From Bordetella parapertussis (lineage in GTDB: Bacteria; Pseudomonadota; Gammaproteobacteria; Burkholderiales; Burkholderiaceae_B), in contig CAMDFD010000006.1 in NCBI GenBank assembly GCA_945897365.1, forward strand, positions 1-64,000: 64,000 bases of DNA. Reading direction: 5' to 3'. The notes beneath the pieces were generated by a model that did no database searches, was not told where the DNA came from, and saw nothing but the letters and a program-made list of their open reading frames with translations. This document shows positions 31,566-40,813 of the stretch, piece after piece. Every line of letters begins with the position of its first letter. Positions within the stretch are counted from its first letter, which is position 1. Position numbers and translations under genes: made by a program.

Positions 31566-32837
31566 ATGACGATGTCCGACGCTTCACAATATTCAAACAA
31601 TACCCAAACTGCAGCAACACACACTTCATCTGCAGGTGCAGCGGCGAATGCTCGGCCACTACCCCTCGAAGGCATCAAGGTGCTTGACTGTGCAAGACTC
31701 GTGGCAGGCGGCTGTATCGGCACTCTGCTTGGCGACTTTGGCGCCGAGGTGGTCAAGATCGAAGCGCCCGGCAAGGGCGATCCCTTGCGTGGCTGGGCAG
31801 TCGAAAAAAAAGAGTTTTGGTGGAAGGTCTACGCTCGCAATAAAAAGAGCATGACCTTGAACCTGTCTGTTCAAGAAGGGCGGGACATCTTGCTCGAGAT
31901 GATCCCGCATTTCGATGTGATGATAGAGGGCTTCGTGCCTGGCAAGCTCGAAAGCTGGGGGCTCTCGCCCGAAGTCTTACTCAAACTCAATCCAGGACTG
32001 GTGCTGGTACGCGCCTCAGGCTGGGGACAAACGGGTCCTTATAGTTCTCGCCCCGGCTTTGGTACCTTGATTGAATCAATGAGCGGTTTTGCGCATATGA
32101 CGGGTATGCCGGATGGTCCTCCGACTTTGCCGCCCCTTCCACTCGCGGACATGACGACTGCGTTGTACGGTACGTCCGCCACCATGTTTGCGCTGTTTAG
32201 TCGCGAACGCCATGGCGGTCGAGGTCAGGTGATCGATTTGTCGATCTATGAGTCGATGATTTCGATTCTAGGTCCGGCGGCGGCCGAGTATCAGCATTGT
32301 GGTGTGATTCAACAGCGCCGCGGTAATCGTGCGCCGACCAACGCACCTCGTAACACCTATCAGAGTGCGGATGGTAAGTGGATCGCGATGTCAGCGGCCA
32401 CCCAGTCGATGGCTGAAAAGACGATGCGTGCGATTGGTCGTCCAGAGATGATTGACGATCCCCGCTTCAAGACCAATGAACAACGCATTATCAACGTTGA
32501 AGCGTTGGATGAGGCGATACAAAGTGAAATCAGCAAGTTTAGCCAAAACGACATGTTGGAACGCTTTCATCAAGCAGGCGTCACTGCGGCACCCGTCTAT
32601 GACATCGAACAGTTGTTGGCCGATGAGCATGTTCAGAAACGCGAGGTGATTGTTGAGGTGCCTGATGACGATTTGGGTACTGTCAAAATGCACAATATCA
32701 TTCCGAGACTTTCTGGGACACCGGGTCAAATTCGCTCGACCGGGCCAACGTTGAATCAGCATGGCGACGAGGTACTACGCTCGATTGGTTTTAGTGAGGA
32801 ACGTATTGCAGCGGCTAAGGCTAAGGGGCTGTTTTAG
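31566..32837 (+). CDS. Family III (CaiB/BaiF) CoA-transferase
   Basis: A 423-residue class III CoA-transferase. The catalytic aspartate that forms the acyl anhydride is D195 in PLPLADMTTALYG, and the following block GRGQVIDLSIYESM is typical. The N-terminal 30 residues (Ser/Thr/Ala rich) look like a disordered extension; the fold begins at LPLEGIKVLDCARLVAGG. Acts with the preceding CitE-like lyase; succinyl-CoA:citramalate, malate or itaconate transfer are all conceivable. The last 17 bases overlap the convergent MFS gene. Confidence 0.9.
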   Translation: MTMSDASQYSNNTQTAATHTSSAGAAANARPLPLEGIKVLDCARLVAGGCIGTLLGDFGAEVVKIEAPGKGDPLRGWAVEKKEFWWKVYARNKKSMTLNLSVQEGRDILLEMIPHFDVMIEGFVPGKLESWGLSPEVLLKLNPGLVLVRASGWGQTGPYSSRPGFGTLIESMSGFAHMTGMPDGPPTLPPLPLADMTTALYGTSATMFALFSRERHGGRGQVIDLSIYESMISILGPAAAEYQHCGVIQQRRGNRAPTNAPRNTYQSADGKWIAMSAATQSMAEKTMRAIGRPEMIDDPRFKTNEQRIINVEALDEAIQSEISKFSQNDMLERFHQAGVTAAPVYDIEQLLADEHVQKREVIVEVPDDDLGTVKMHNIIPRLSGTPGQIRSTGPTLNQHGDEVLRSIGFSEERIAAAKAKGLF

Positions 32838-34062
32838 CGACCCAGAGATGACGCACAAAGCCGCTGGCAATCAAGGCGAGTGCGATGAGGGTGGCTGAAA
32901 GCCAGCAGATAAATTGAAAGCCTTTCAGAAAGGCGCCATCCAGGCTGAGACCTGCGGTGAGCGCCTCAAGACGGACTTGTTCTAGTGACCATAGCCATAG
33001 TAGTGCCGCGCTGACCACCCCAATGGTTCGGGTAAACACCGTCAGTCCGCCCGCAACCCCGCGGGCTTGAATGGGTAAGGTTCTGACGACCCAGTCTGAG
33101 TAAGACACTTGAAATAAACCCAGACCGGTGCCGTGGATGAAGACGGCACCAAAGAGCAGTGGTAAAGCGATATCGATAGACCAAAAGGCTGTCATCACGA
33201 GTCCCGTCACACATAGCCAGCCCGCGATCAGCGCTGCACGATTTGTCCCTATCTGGCGAGCGATCGTCGCGGCCAGCGCAGAGCCGAGAAGTGTCCCCAA
33301 GGCCCATGTCGCCAGAACCACACCCGACTCGGTGGGACCCCAATGCGCGACTTGTGACAAGTAGTAGGGAACGAGCAGGGGAATCGTAAAGCTTCCCATC
33401 TGAACGGCCGCGCTGATGGCATTGATCCAGATGAAAGGGGGGGATGTTTTGAAAATATCGATTAACAACCAAAATGTCGAGGCGTTCTTTTGGGTTGTCG
33501 TGATGGTTGGGCGATGTCGCAGGCGGGCTTGAATGCGCGGTAAGGCTGCAAGTGCTAACAAGGCCAGGGGCACTCGAAACCAATACACGCCAGGCCAGCC
33601 CATCAGCGCGATACTGAGTCCTCCCGCAAGCGGTGCGATCAGACTTGCGATCGAGGTCATACTGCCGTAGGCAGAGAGGGCACGTGTACGATCGTGTTCG
33701 GCGTATAAAAATGTGACGAGCGCGGGTGCGCAAGAGAGTGTAAGAGCCATGCTGATGCCCTGCAGCACGCGTGCAAAGATCAGCCAGAGGTAGTTTGGCG
33801 CGACCGCGCAGAGCGTCAGGGCCACAACGCCCATGATGAGGCCTAACCTAAAAACACGGAGGTGTCCGACTCGGTCCCCGAGGGCCCCAAAGCCGATGAC
33901 GAGGACGCCATAGGTCAGCACATAGCTCAGAGGTATCCAACGAATCGCTTGCGTATCGAGTCCAAAGGCTTGTGTAATAGCAGGGAATGCAACATTGACG
34001 GAAAAATCGAGCGGCGCGATCGAGGCGCCAAGTCCGACAATCAAAAGTGCGAAAATGTTCAA
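32821..34062 (-). CDS. MFS transporter
   Basis: A 413-residue major facilitator with 12 predicted membrane helices. The loop between helices 2 and 3 carries the GALGDRVGHLRVFRLG signature typical of the family. The start is a TTG with AGGAAG 8 bases upstream. It is head-to-head with the M20 hydrolase gene across only 24 bases and overlaps the CoA-transferase gene by 17 bases at its 3' end. Resembles drug:proton antiporters of the DHA type, but substrate cannot be assigned. Confidence 0.85.
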   Translation of the reverse strand: MNIFALLIVGLGASIAPLDFSVNVAFPAITQAFGLDTQAIRWIPLSYVLTYGVLVIGFGALGDRVGHLRVFRLGLIMGVVALTLCAVAPNYLWLIFARVLQGISMALTLSCAPALVTFLYAEHDRTRALSAYGSMTSIASLIAPLAGGLSIALMGWPGVYWFRVPLALLALAALPRIQARLRHRPTITTTQKNASTFWLLIDIFKTSPPFIWINAISAAVQMGSFTIPLLVPYYLSQVAHWGPTESGVVLATWALGTLLGSALAATIARQIGTNRAALIAGWLCVTGLVMTAFWSIDIALPLLFGAVFIHGTGLGLFQVSYSDWVVRTLPIQARGVAGGLTVFTRTIGVVSAALLWLWSLEQVRLEALTAGLSLDGAFLKGFQFICWLSATLIALALIASGFVRHLWVAKTAP

Positions 34063-34086
34063 ACCAGTTTCTTCCTAGGGTGATAC

Positions 34087-35358
34087 GTGAGAATAGTCGA
34101 TCAACTCCATATGCAGGCGCAAGCATTGTTCGATGCGTTGCGACAGGGCAGTCTAGACCATGTCCGCGGAGGCGTCACGCGGGATACGTATGGGGCGGGT
34201 GAAGCCTTCGCGCATGTGTTGCTGGCGCAACATGCGACCGAGATTGGTTTGGAAGTGCGGCATGATCACATGCAGAATACCTACATGGTGTTGCCTGGTA
34301 CGGATCGTAGCTTACCTGCGATCGTGATTGGTTCGCATCTCGACTCTGTCCCGGGGGGTGGCAATTTTGACGGAGCGGCAGGTGTGGTTTCGGGTCTGAT
34401 TGCCGTTCAAGCACTCAAGCAGGCGGGTATCCGGTTGCCTTGCGATGTCATGGTGATGGGTGTCCGGGCAGAGGAGAGCATCTGGTTTCAGGTCTCCTAT
34501 ATCGGCAGTCGCGGTGCGTTAGGACGTTTGCAGGCGGAGGCCTTGCAAGCCACGCGCATTGATACAGGGCGTACTTTGGCGCAGCATCTGGCTGAGGCAG
34601 GAGGTGATCCCGAAGCGGTCAAGCGCGGCGAAGCCTTTTTGTCACCCAAGAATGTGCGAACGTTTATGGAAGTCCATATTGAGCAGGCGCCGAGTCTTGC
34701 GCTGACGGGCTTTCCGATCGCGATTGGTACCGGGGTACCTGGTAATTTTCGCTATCCAAAAATACGTATTAAAGGCGAGTATGGTCATGTTGGTTTAGGG
34801 CGACGCTTTCGGCACGATGCTTCACTTGCAGGGGCGGATCTTGCGCTCGGGCTTGACGCTCTCTGGGCCGAGTGGGAGCGTCAAGGGCGTTTAATGGCCT
34901 GTACCGTAGGAGAGTTCCATACAAACGCAAAGCGCCATGGTTTAACCGTTGTCCCCGGCGAGTTCTTTATGAGTCTGGATGTGCGCGCCTATGTCCAGCC
35001 AGACCTCGTGGAGTTAGAGACGGCTTTTCTTGCGCTTGTTAAACAGGTAGAGAAAAAGCGAGGTGTGACGATTGACCTAGGTCCGCGTGCCAGTGCCGAG
35101 GTGGCGCAGGCCGATCCTGCCTTGACGCAACAGTTGAGAGACTGCGCCGAGGCATTGTCCTTACCCTATTGTGATTTACCGAGTCCTGCCTCACATGATT
35201 CGGCCGCGTTTTGTGCGGCGGGTATTCCGTTCGGGTTTATCTTTGTTCGCAATCCAAACGGCAGCCATCACCCAGACGAGGCGATGGCGACAGAGGATTT
35301 TATGCTGGCGACAGAAGTCCTGGCGCAATGGCTAGTCAGTCAGAGCTTAACGTCCTAA
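34087..35358 (+). CDS. M20-family Zn hydrolase (N-carbamoyl amino acid hydrolase/allantoate amidohydrolase type)
   Basis: A 423-residue member of the M20 amidase group that hydrolyses N-carbamoyl-amino acids, allantoate or related amides. Metal ligands visible: GSHLDSV (His and Asp), GNFDGAAGV (Asp), the AEES glutamate pair, MEVHIEQ (His) and a C-terminal GSHHPDEAM block (His). The start is GTG with AGGG 6 bases upstream; no ATG fits the reading frame near by. Divergent from an MFS gene that could carry its substrate or product. Overlaps the convergent desuccinylase-like gene by 12 bases. Confidence 0.87.
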   Translation: MRIVDQLHMQAQALFDALRQGSLDHVRGGVTRDTYGAGEAFAHVLLAQHATEIGLEVRHDHMQNTYMVLPGTDRSLPAIVIGSHLDSVPGGGNFDGAAGVVSGLIAVQALKQAGIRLPCDVMVMGVRAEESIWFQVSYIGSRGALGRLQAEALQATRIDTGRTLAQHLAEAGGDPEAVKRGEAFLSPKNVRTFMEVHIEQAPSLALTGFPIAIGTGVPGNFRYPKIRIKGEYGHVGLGRRFRHDASLAGADLALGLDALWAEWERQGRLMACTVGEFHTNAKRHGLTVVPGEFFMSLDVRAYVQPDLVELETAFLALVKQVEKKRGVTIDLGPRASAEVAQADPALTQQLRDCAEALSLPYCDLPSPASHDSAAFCAAGIPFGFIFVRNPNGSHHPDEAMATEDFMLATEVLAQWLVSQSLTS

Positions 35359-36369
35359 ACGACCGCCCGCACGAGCTAAATAAAACCATTCCTGGCCGGG
35401 CTGTGATTTCATGTTGGGAAACACAATGAAGCAGTCCTGTTCGGCACGTAAAACGGAACCATCAGCCCGAGTACCGATGATGTCCCCTTTTGCGATAGGA
35501 TCAAAACTTTTCCAAGTTTTTGCAAAAGTATCGCTCATATCAAAGCGATCGTAGACATCGTAGAGACCCAAGACTTGAACATCCTGGGTAGGCTGAGGCA
35601 TCGGTCCATCAATGAGCTCAAGATAAATCAATGTATTGAAAATGGCTTGATACGCGACCTCACGACCGCCCGCATCGTCGTGCTGACTGCATTCGAGCGT
35701 GATGGACCAGCCGCCTGTTGAGCGCATGAATTCAGTGGTGCCGATACCATAGCGTGTATCGATGTCGACCTCTTTAGCGTTAAAACGACCGGCTTTCACC
35801 TCTGCGGCGCGTCGACCAATGCCTTTAGCGTAGGTATCAAGCCAGCCATAGACGAAACGCGAACAGCCAAGCCTCTGGACCAGCGCTTCTTCGATGTCGG
35901 CCTGGGTAAAAGGTTCGAGGGCTTCTGTATTGTTTTTCGGACCAAACAGTGCAAAGGGTTGAGTACCGCTCTGAAAAGAGTGTAGATCGAGCAGCCCATC
36001 ATGCTCGGCCAACAGCGGGCACAACCAGTTGGCGATGTGGTCTTCGTATTGCAGGGGGGTGTCGGTCGGAATCAGCCGACGGTTCAGGTTGCGATCGCCG
36101 TTGCGTCGCTGCAAGCGATAGGCTTTAGGATTCGTGACGGGGACAAAGGTGACCGCACCGCGTTTAAGTTTGAGCTCGCCCGCTTCAAATTGCTTGACCA
36201 ACCTTTCGATGGCAAAGGTACCGCAGGTCTCGTTACCATGCACGGCAGCCGTCACGATCAATCGAGGTCCTTTCAGAGGACTTTGCAGTCTGATTGCCTC
36301 AAAAGGACGTTCTTGCTCGACGGCAAGCTGTTCGGGGAGGGACGTCAGTAAAGAGGAGGGCAAAGACAT
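35347..36369 (-). CDS. Succinylglutamate desuccinylase/aspartoacylase family protein
   Basis: A 340-residue zinc hydrolase of the AstE/aspartoacylase (M14-like) family. Zinc ligands are H44 and E47 in AAVHGNETCG and a His in LLDLHSFQSG near residue 126; NPKAYRLQRRNGDRNLNR carries substrate-carboxylate-binding arginines. The C-terminal beta domain ends in YLARAGG. It would release a carboxylic acid from an N-acyl amino acid or similar. Next to an M20 amidohydrolase, suggesting use of N-modified amino acids, though the genes are on opposite strands. Confidence 0.82.
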   Translation of the reverse strand: MSLPSSLLTSLPEQLAVEQERPFEAIRLQSPLKGPRLIVTAAVHGNETCGTFAIERLVKQFEAGELKLKRGAVTFVPVTNPKAYRLQRRNGDRNLNRRLIPTDTPLQYEDHIANWLCPLLAEHDGLLDLHSFQSGTQPFALFGPKNNTEALEPFTQADIEEALVQRLGCSRFVYGWLDTYAKGIGRRAAEVKAGRFNAKEVDIDTRYGIGTTEFMRSTGGWSITLECSQHDDAGGREVAYQAIFNTLIYLELIDGPMPQPTQDVQVLGLYDVYDRFDMSDTFAKTWKSFDPIAKGDIIGTRADGSVLRAEQDCFIVFPNMKSQPGQEWFYLARAGGRLGR

Positions 36370-36480
36370 CGTCGAAACCTTTGGGTTAACGGGTTGAGTG
36401 GGCTGGTTTTAATCTCAGCATGGCACGATTTTAGATGCATAATGGGCTGACATGAGGAACCCATAAATCATTAGCAACGA

Positions 36481-36494
36481 GCGCGTCAACGCGC
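36481..36494 (+). promoter_or_regulatory. Small hairpin just upstream of a Bug gene ribosome site
   Basis: GCGCGTcaACGCGC (6-base stem, 2-base gap) ends one base before AAGGAG of the receptor gene at 36510. It could modulate translation or be an operator. No further support. Confidence 0.3.
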
Positions 36495-36509
36495 CAAGGA
36501 GAAGAGACT

Positions 36510-37472
36510 ATGAAAAAAGCAATCAAATTCGCAGTGGCATTAGCGGGCTCAGTATTGGCAGTTTCTGCGATCGCACAGACTTTTCCCGATCGTCCCATCA
36601 AATTAGTCGTCCCCTTTCCTCCGGGTGGCGTGACGGATATTGTGGCGAGAACCCTATCGGTCAAACTGACTGAGGAGCTTAAACAGCCCGTGATCGTTGA
36701 AAATCGCGCGGGGGCGAGCGGCGCGATCGGTGCAGAGGCGGTAGCGCGCAGCGTACCGGATGGCTATACCTGGTTAATGGGTAATATTAGTACCCTCGCC
36801 ATCAACCAGTGGACGATGGCCAAGCTGAATTACAACCCCTCCACCAGTTTCGAGCCGGTCGCGATGGTGGCTGTTCAGCCTCTTTTAGTTGCGGTGAACC
36901 CGACGGTGCCGGTTAACACCTTGTCTGAATTGGTGGCCTTTGCGAAAAAGAATCCAGGAAAATTGAACTACGGCACGGCCGGAAGCTCCATCCATTTAGC
37001 GGTAGAGTATTTTTCGGGTTTGGCTGGCATCAAAATGAATCACATTCCCTACAAGGGAAGCGCACCCGCGATTACGGATTTATTAGGTGGGCAGATTCAA
37101 GTGCTGTTTGATCCGTTTTCGAGTATCCATCCACAGGTTGCCGCTGGCAAGGTCAAAGCGTTGGCAATTACCACGGCGGATCGTTCTGCTGTGGCCCCTC
37201 AGGTACCCACCGTGATTGAGTTGGGTTTTGCGGGCTACGATGTCAGTTCGTGGCAAGGCATCGTGGTGCCAGCCGGTACGCCTAAAGACATCGTTGTGAA
37301 AATGAATGCGGCGATCAACAAGGCTTTGAAATCCAAAGAGGTGGTTGATCGCTTTGCACAGTTCAGCGCGGTTCCGACCCAATGGACACCGCAACAGTTT
37401 GGCCAATACATTAGTCAGGAGCAGGCGCGCTGGAGCAAAGTCGCTAAAGATGCCGGGGTCGTTCCAGAGTAA
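36510..37472 (+). CDS. Bug/TctC family periplasmic receptor
   Basis: A 320-residue Bug receptor with signal peptide ending AIAQ near residue 23. Family blocks FPDRPIKLVVPFPPGGVTD, VIVENRAGASG, HIPYKGSAPA and the terminal SKVAKDAGVVPE are all present. The ribosome site AAGGAG is strong and follows a short hairpin. Single-gene unit ended by a strong terminator at 37479. Ligand unknown; the neighbouring desuccinylase-like enzyme is on the opposite strand. Confidence 0.9.
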   Translation: MKKAIKFAVALAGSVLAVSAIAQTFPDRPIKLVVPFPPGGVTDIVARTLSVKLTEELKQPVIVENRAGASGAIGAEAVARSVPDGYTWLMGNISTLAINQWTMAKLNYNPSTSFEPVAMVAVQPLLVAVNPTVPVNTLSELVAFAKKNPGKLNYGTAGSSIHLAVEYFSGLAGIKMNHIPYKGSAPAITDLLGGQIQVLFDPFSSIHPQVAAGKVKALAITTADRSAVAPQVPTVIELGFAGYDVSSWQGIVVPAGTPKDIVVKMNAAINKALKSKEVVDRFAQFSAVPTQWTPQQFGQYISQEQARWSKVAKDAGVVPE

Positions 37473-37478
37473 TGCAGT

Positions 37479-37508
37479 AAAAGGGGCCACGTGTGAGTGG
37501 CCCCTTTT
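37479..37508. terminator. Bidirectional Rho-independent terminator
   Basis: Perfect 12-base stem AAAAGGGGCCAC (37479-37490) and GTGGCCCCTTTT (37497-37508) with a 6-base loop GTGTGA. Sits between two convergent Bug genes and can act on both. Confidence 0.9.
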
Positions 37509-37558
37509 GATTTGTCACCGCATACGCGGTGGGTCAAGACGTATGTTTCAAGGTTCGC

Positions 37559-38524
37559 TTATTCAGCCTTAATGTTTGCATCTTTTACGGTCTTACCCCA
37601 CTTGGCATAGTCAGATTTGATGCGGTCCGCGGACTGCTGAGGTGTAAAGTCCATCGGCTCGTAGCCCTCTCGCTTGATCGCGGCAATGACCGCGGGATCT
37701 TTCATGATCTTGCTGAGTGCGGGAGTGAGTGTGTCCATGACATTTTTGGGCAGATTGGCAGGGCCGACTATGCCAAACCAGATCGTTGCGTCAAAGCCCG
37801 GGAAGCCAGATTCAGCCATTGTTGGAACGTTGGGAAACATGGAGCTTCGCTTGCTGGCCGTATCAGCCAAGGAAACAAGTTTTCCCGCCTGAATCTGAGA
37901 GGCGGCCGCACCTAGAGACGAGAAAAGAAATGGAACATGTCCTCCAAGCAACTCAGTTAATGCTGGATTGCCACCTTTATAAGGAATGTGAGAGATATCT
38001 AGTTTGGCTGCCGCTTTGAATTGCTCTCCAGCCAAATGGCCAACACCACCGACGCCTGACGTACCATAACTCCAGTTTTTAGGATCTTTTTTTGCCAACG
38101 CAACAAGAGACTTGATATCTTTGGCGGGTGAAGTTGGAAGGACAACCACGACTACGCCACCTTCACCAATCATCGAAATGGGTGTGAAACCTTTGAGTGG
38201 GTCATAGCCCATCTTTTTCATGTTCGGCAAAATCGTCATCGGACCGGAGTCAGTGATGTGCAAGGTATAGCCATCCGGCGCCGCTTTGGAGGTAAAGTCT
38301 GCTGCAACTGAGGCACCTGCGCCCGGTTTGAACTCAATGATGACGGGTTGCTTAAGCATCTTTGACAGTTGATCTGCAATTGGGCGGATCAGCTTGTCAG
38401 CAGCACCGCCGGGCGCGTAGCCCACAACCATACGAATTGGCTTTTCGGGATATTGCGCCATGGCCATCGGACTGAAAACCGACAGGGCCAGAGCGCCCGC
38501 CAAGACTGATTTGATTAAACGCAT
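37559..38524 (-). CDS. Bug/TctC family periplasmic receptor
   Basis: A 321-residue Bug receptor. I start it at ATG 38524, which has AGGAG 6 bases upstream and begins the signal peptide (cleavage near AMAQ, residue 24); an in-frame ATG at 38599 would put 25 odd residues before it. Blocks: YPEKPIRMVVGYAPGGAAD, VIIEFKPGAGA (with EFKPG in place of the usual ENRPG), HIPYKGGNPA and GKTVKDANIKAE. Follows the quinone-oxidoreductase-like gene in the same direction. Confidence 0.9.
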   Translation of the reverse strand: MRLIKSVLAGALALSVFSPMAMAQYPEKPIRMVVGYAPGGAADKLIRPIADQLSKMLKQPVIIEFKPGAGASVAADFTSKAAPDGYTLHITDSGPMTILPNMKKMGYDPLKGFTPISMIGEGGVVVVVLPTSPAKDIKSLVALAKKDPKNWSYGTSGVGGVGHLAGEQFKAAAKLDISHIPYKGGNPALTELLGGHVPFLFSSLGAAASQIQAGKLVSLADTASKRSSMFPNVPTMAESGFPGFDATIWFGIVGPANLPKNVMDTLTPALSKIMKDPAVIAAIKREGYEPMDFTPQQSADRIKSDYAKWGKTVKDANIKAE

Positions 38525-38601
38525 GTAGATCTCCTGATTGTTATTAAAAATGACCGAGGAGAGTTTGAAATAGCATCCTCGGCTGCTGCTACAAATCACT
38601 T

Positions 38602-39603
38602 TTAAGTAAAAAGTTCGTCCGGAATCAAGACAATTGCGCCTTGGGTCGTGCGGCCTTCAAGCAGGCGATGTGCTTCGCTCGCCTGACTCAAGGGCAATAC
38701 TTTTTCTATGTCTAGACGCACGGTTGGATCGCCTAATATTTCAAAGGCTTCTTTGCTCATTTCAAGCATCTCGGCGCGGTCGGCGACATAGGTTTTTAAC
38801 GTCGGACGGCAGACCCAGAGCGACTTGCTGTGCAGATCTTGCAATTTAAATCCCTCGACTTGGCCTGAGGCTGTGCCGTAGTTCACCACGAGTCCTCTGG
38901 ACTCGAGGCATTTGACGGAACCATCGAACGTATCTTTGCCAACCGAATCGAATACGACACTGACCCCTTTGCCAGCAGTGATATGGTTGACCTCTGCGAC
39001 GAAGTCATGGGTCCGATAGTTAATCGCAAAGTCCGCTCCAAGTGCGAGCGCGGTGTTGATTTTGGCATCGCTGCCAGCCGTTGCGATCACAATCAGTCCC
39101 AGCCGTTTTGCCCACTGAACGAGGATTTGACCGACGCCTCCGGCTGCGGCATGCACCAAAACACGGGTGCCAGGCGCTAAAACACGCATTTTTTTGAGGA
39201 GATATTGCGAAGTCAGTGTGCGTACCAGGCCAGCTGCGACTCGGATATCATCCAGGGACTCAGGCACCGGAATGACGCGTTCTGAGGGAAGCGCCACATG
39301 GGTGCAGTAACTCCCAACACCAGCATTGGTATAGGTGGCTTTGTCACCGACTTTGAGGTCGCGGACATGGCTGCCGATCGCCTTGATGCGGCCAATACCG
39401 CTGACTCCGGGAATAAAGGGCGGAGTAGGGTTGTGCGAGTGGGGTTGCCCGGCCCGCAGATAAATGTCAACAAAGTTGACGGCGACAGCGGTTTGTTCGA
39501 TGACGACTTCGTCTGCATCAGGAACGGGCATGGCAATGGGCTGAGCCTTGAGAACATCGGGGCCGCCAATGGCGGTAACAAAGACGGCGAAGGGTGCTGA
39601 CAT
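38602..39603 (-). CDS. Zinc-independent MDR quinone oxidoreductase
   Basis: A 333-residue medium-chain dehydrogenase/reductase of the QOR (NADPH:quinone reductase) type. The N-terminal GroES-like domain has NFVDIYLRAG, and the Rossmann fold has VHAAAGGVGQILVQWAK at about 145-161. Zinc-ligand cysteines are absent. The start is ATG 39603; a GTG at 39639 adds 12 residues without a ribosome site. Likely reduces quinones or enoyl compounds with NADPH. The gap of 77 bases to the Bug gene leaves open a shared transcript. Confidence 0.85.
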   Translation of the reverse strand: MSAPFAVFVTAIGGPDVLKAQPIAMPVPDADEVVIEQTAVAVNFVDIYLRAGQPHSHNPTPPFIPGVSGIGRIKAIGSHVRDLKVGDKATYTNAGVGSYCTHVALPSERVIPVPESLDDIRVAAGLVRTLTSQYLLKKMRVLAPGTRVLVHAAAGGVGQILVQWAKRLGLIVIATAGSDAKINTALALGADFAINYRTHDFVAEVNHITAGKGVSVVFDSVGKDTFDGSVKCLESRGLVVNYGTASGQVEGFKLQDLHSKSLWVCRPTLKTYVADRAEMLEMSKEAFEILGDPTVRLDIEKVLPLSQASEAHRLLEGRTTQGAIVLIPDELFT

Positions 39604-39838
39604 ACAAGCGATTCCAGATTTTTTTTGACGCAAGAACACTACACTTTACAGACTCTTCAACTGTCCAGTCAAAATGTGTTACTCCCTAGGTATTTACCCT
39701 CAATTGAGTACTACCATCATTCTGACAATTCTCAGTCACGCTACACTCACTGGGCATTGGCGGAGTTTGACGCTAGACTCTTGTCATTAAACAATCATGG
39801 TCGACCTATCGATCTCCCATTCGCTCAAGGATATCCTC

Positions 39839-40810
39839 ATGCGTAAATCTGTCTCTTGGCTTGCCGGCGCAATGATTGCCACGGCAGCTCTCTCGGCTCA
39901 GGCCCAAACCAAGTGGGACTTGCCTTCTGCTTACCCGGCAGCAAACTTTCACGTCGAAAACTTGGTTGAGTTCACTAAAGATGTGTCGCAAGCTTCCAAG
40001 GGGAAACTGAATATTACTGTTCACCCTGCTGCCTCACTTTATAAAGCACCTGAGATCAAGCGTGCTGTGCAGGGCAATCAGGCGCAGTTGGGCGAGATCC
40101 TTTTAGTGAACTTTGCAAATGAAGACCCCATTTATGAGCTCGATGGTTTGCCTTTCCTTGTGTCGAGCTACGCTGGTGCGCGCAAGCTTGCTGATATTCA
40201 GAAGCCCTATCTAGAAAAGAAATTGGCTGCTCAAGGCATGATGTTGTTGTTTACAGTGCCATGGCCACCACAGGGCATTTTCACTAACCGTGATCTGAAG
40301 TCTGTTGCGGATATGAAAGGCTTGAAGTGGCGCGCATACAGCCCCGCAACTTCTAAGATTGCCGAATTGTCTGGAGCACAATCCGTCACGATTCAACAAG
40401 CCGAGCTTTCACAAGCGTTGGCGACTGGCGTGATTGATTCCTACATGTCCTCAAGCGCAACTGGCGTGGACACCAAGACCTACGAATACATCAAAAAGTT
40501 TTATGACAATCAAGCGTGGATTCCCAAGAATGCAATCTTGATGAACAAGAAAGCCTTTGATGCGCTCGATGCAGACACCAAGAAAGCTGTTCTCGAAGCA
40601 GGTGCTCGTGCCGAAGCCCGCGGTTGGAAAGTTTCCGAAGCCAAAACAAAAGAGTACTTGGCTGCTTGGACTAAAAACGGTGGACAGATCATTCCTCCTA
40701 GCCCAGAGTTAACCAAGGGTTTGAACGAGATCGGTCAAAAGATGTTGGCTGACTATCTCAAAAAGGCTGGCAAAGACGGCCAAGCCATTGTTGACGCTCT
40801 GAAAAAGTAA
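39839..40810 (+). CDS. TRAP transporter substrate-binding protein (DctP family)
   Basis: A 323-residue periplasmic receptor of TRAP transporters. The signal peptide ends AQAQ near residue 22. The DctP block KGLKWRAYSPATSKIAELSGA near 145 carries the arginine that holds the ligand carboxylate. ATG 39839 was chosen because AAGGA precedes by 8 bases and the signal peptide begins there; an ATG at 39797 is also in frame. First gene of a P-Q-M operon. The ligand is an organic acid of unknown identity. Confidence 0.9.
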   Translation: MRKSVSWLAGAMIATAALSAQAQTKWDLPSAYPAANFHVENLVEFTKDVSQASKGKLNITVHPAASLYKAPEIKRAVQGNQAQLGEILLVNFANEDPIYELDGLPFLVSSYAGARKLADIQKPYLEKKLAAQGMMLLFTVPWPPQGIFTNRDLKSVADMKGLKWRAYSPATSKIAELSGAQSVTIQQAELSQALATGVIDSYMSSSATGVDTKTYEYIKKFYDNQAWIPKNAILMNKKAFDALDADTKKAVLEAGARAEARGWKVSEAKTKEYLAAWTKNGGQIIPPSPELTKGLNEIGQKMLADYLKKAGKDGQAIVDALKK

Positions 40811-40813
40811 TCG

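Noticed and set aside
32966..33733. 255-codon leftward ORF inside the MFS gene
   Set aside because: Same strand, different frame. The Arg/Cys/His-rich translation is typical of an out-of-frame reading of a membrane protein gene.
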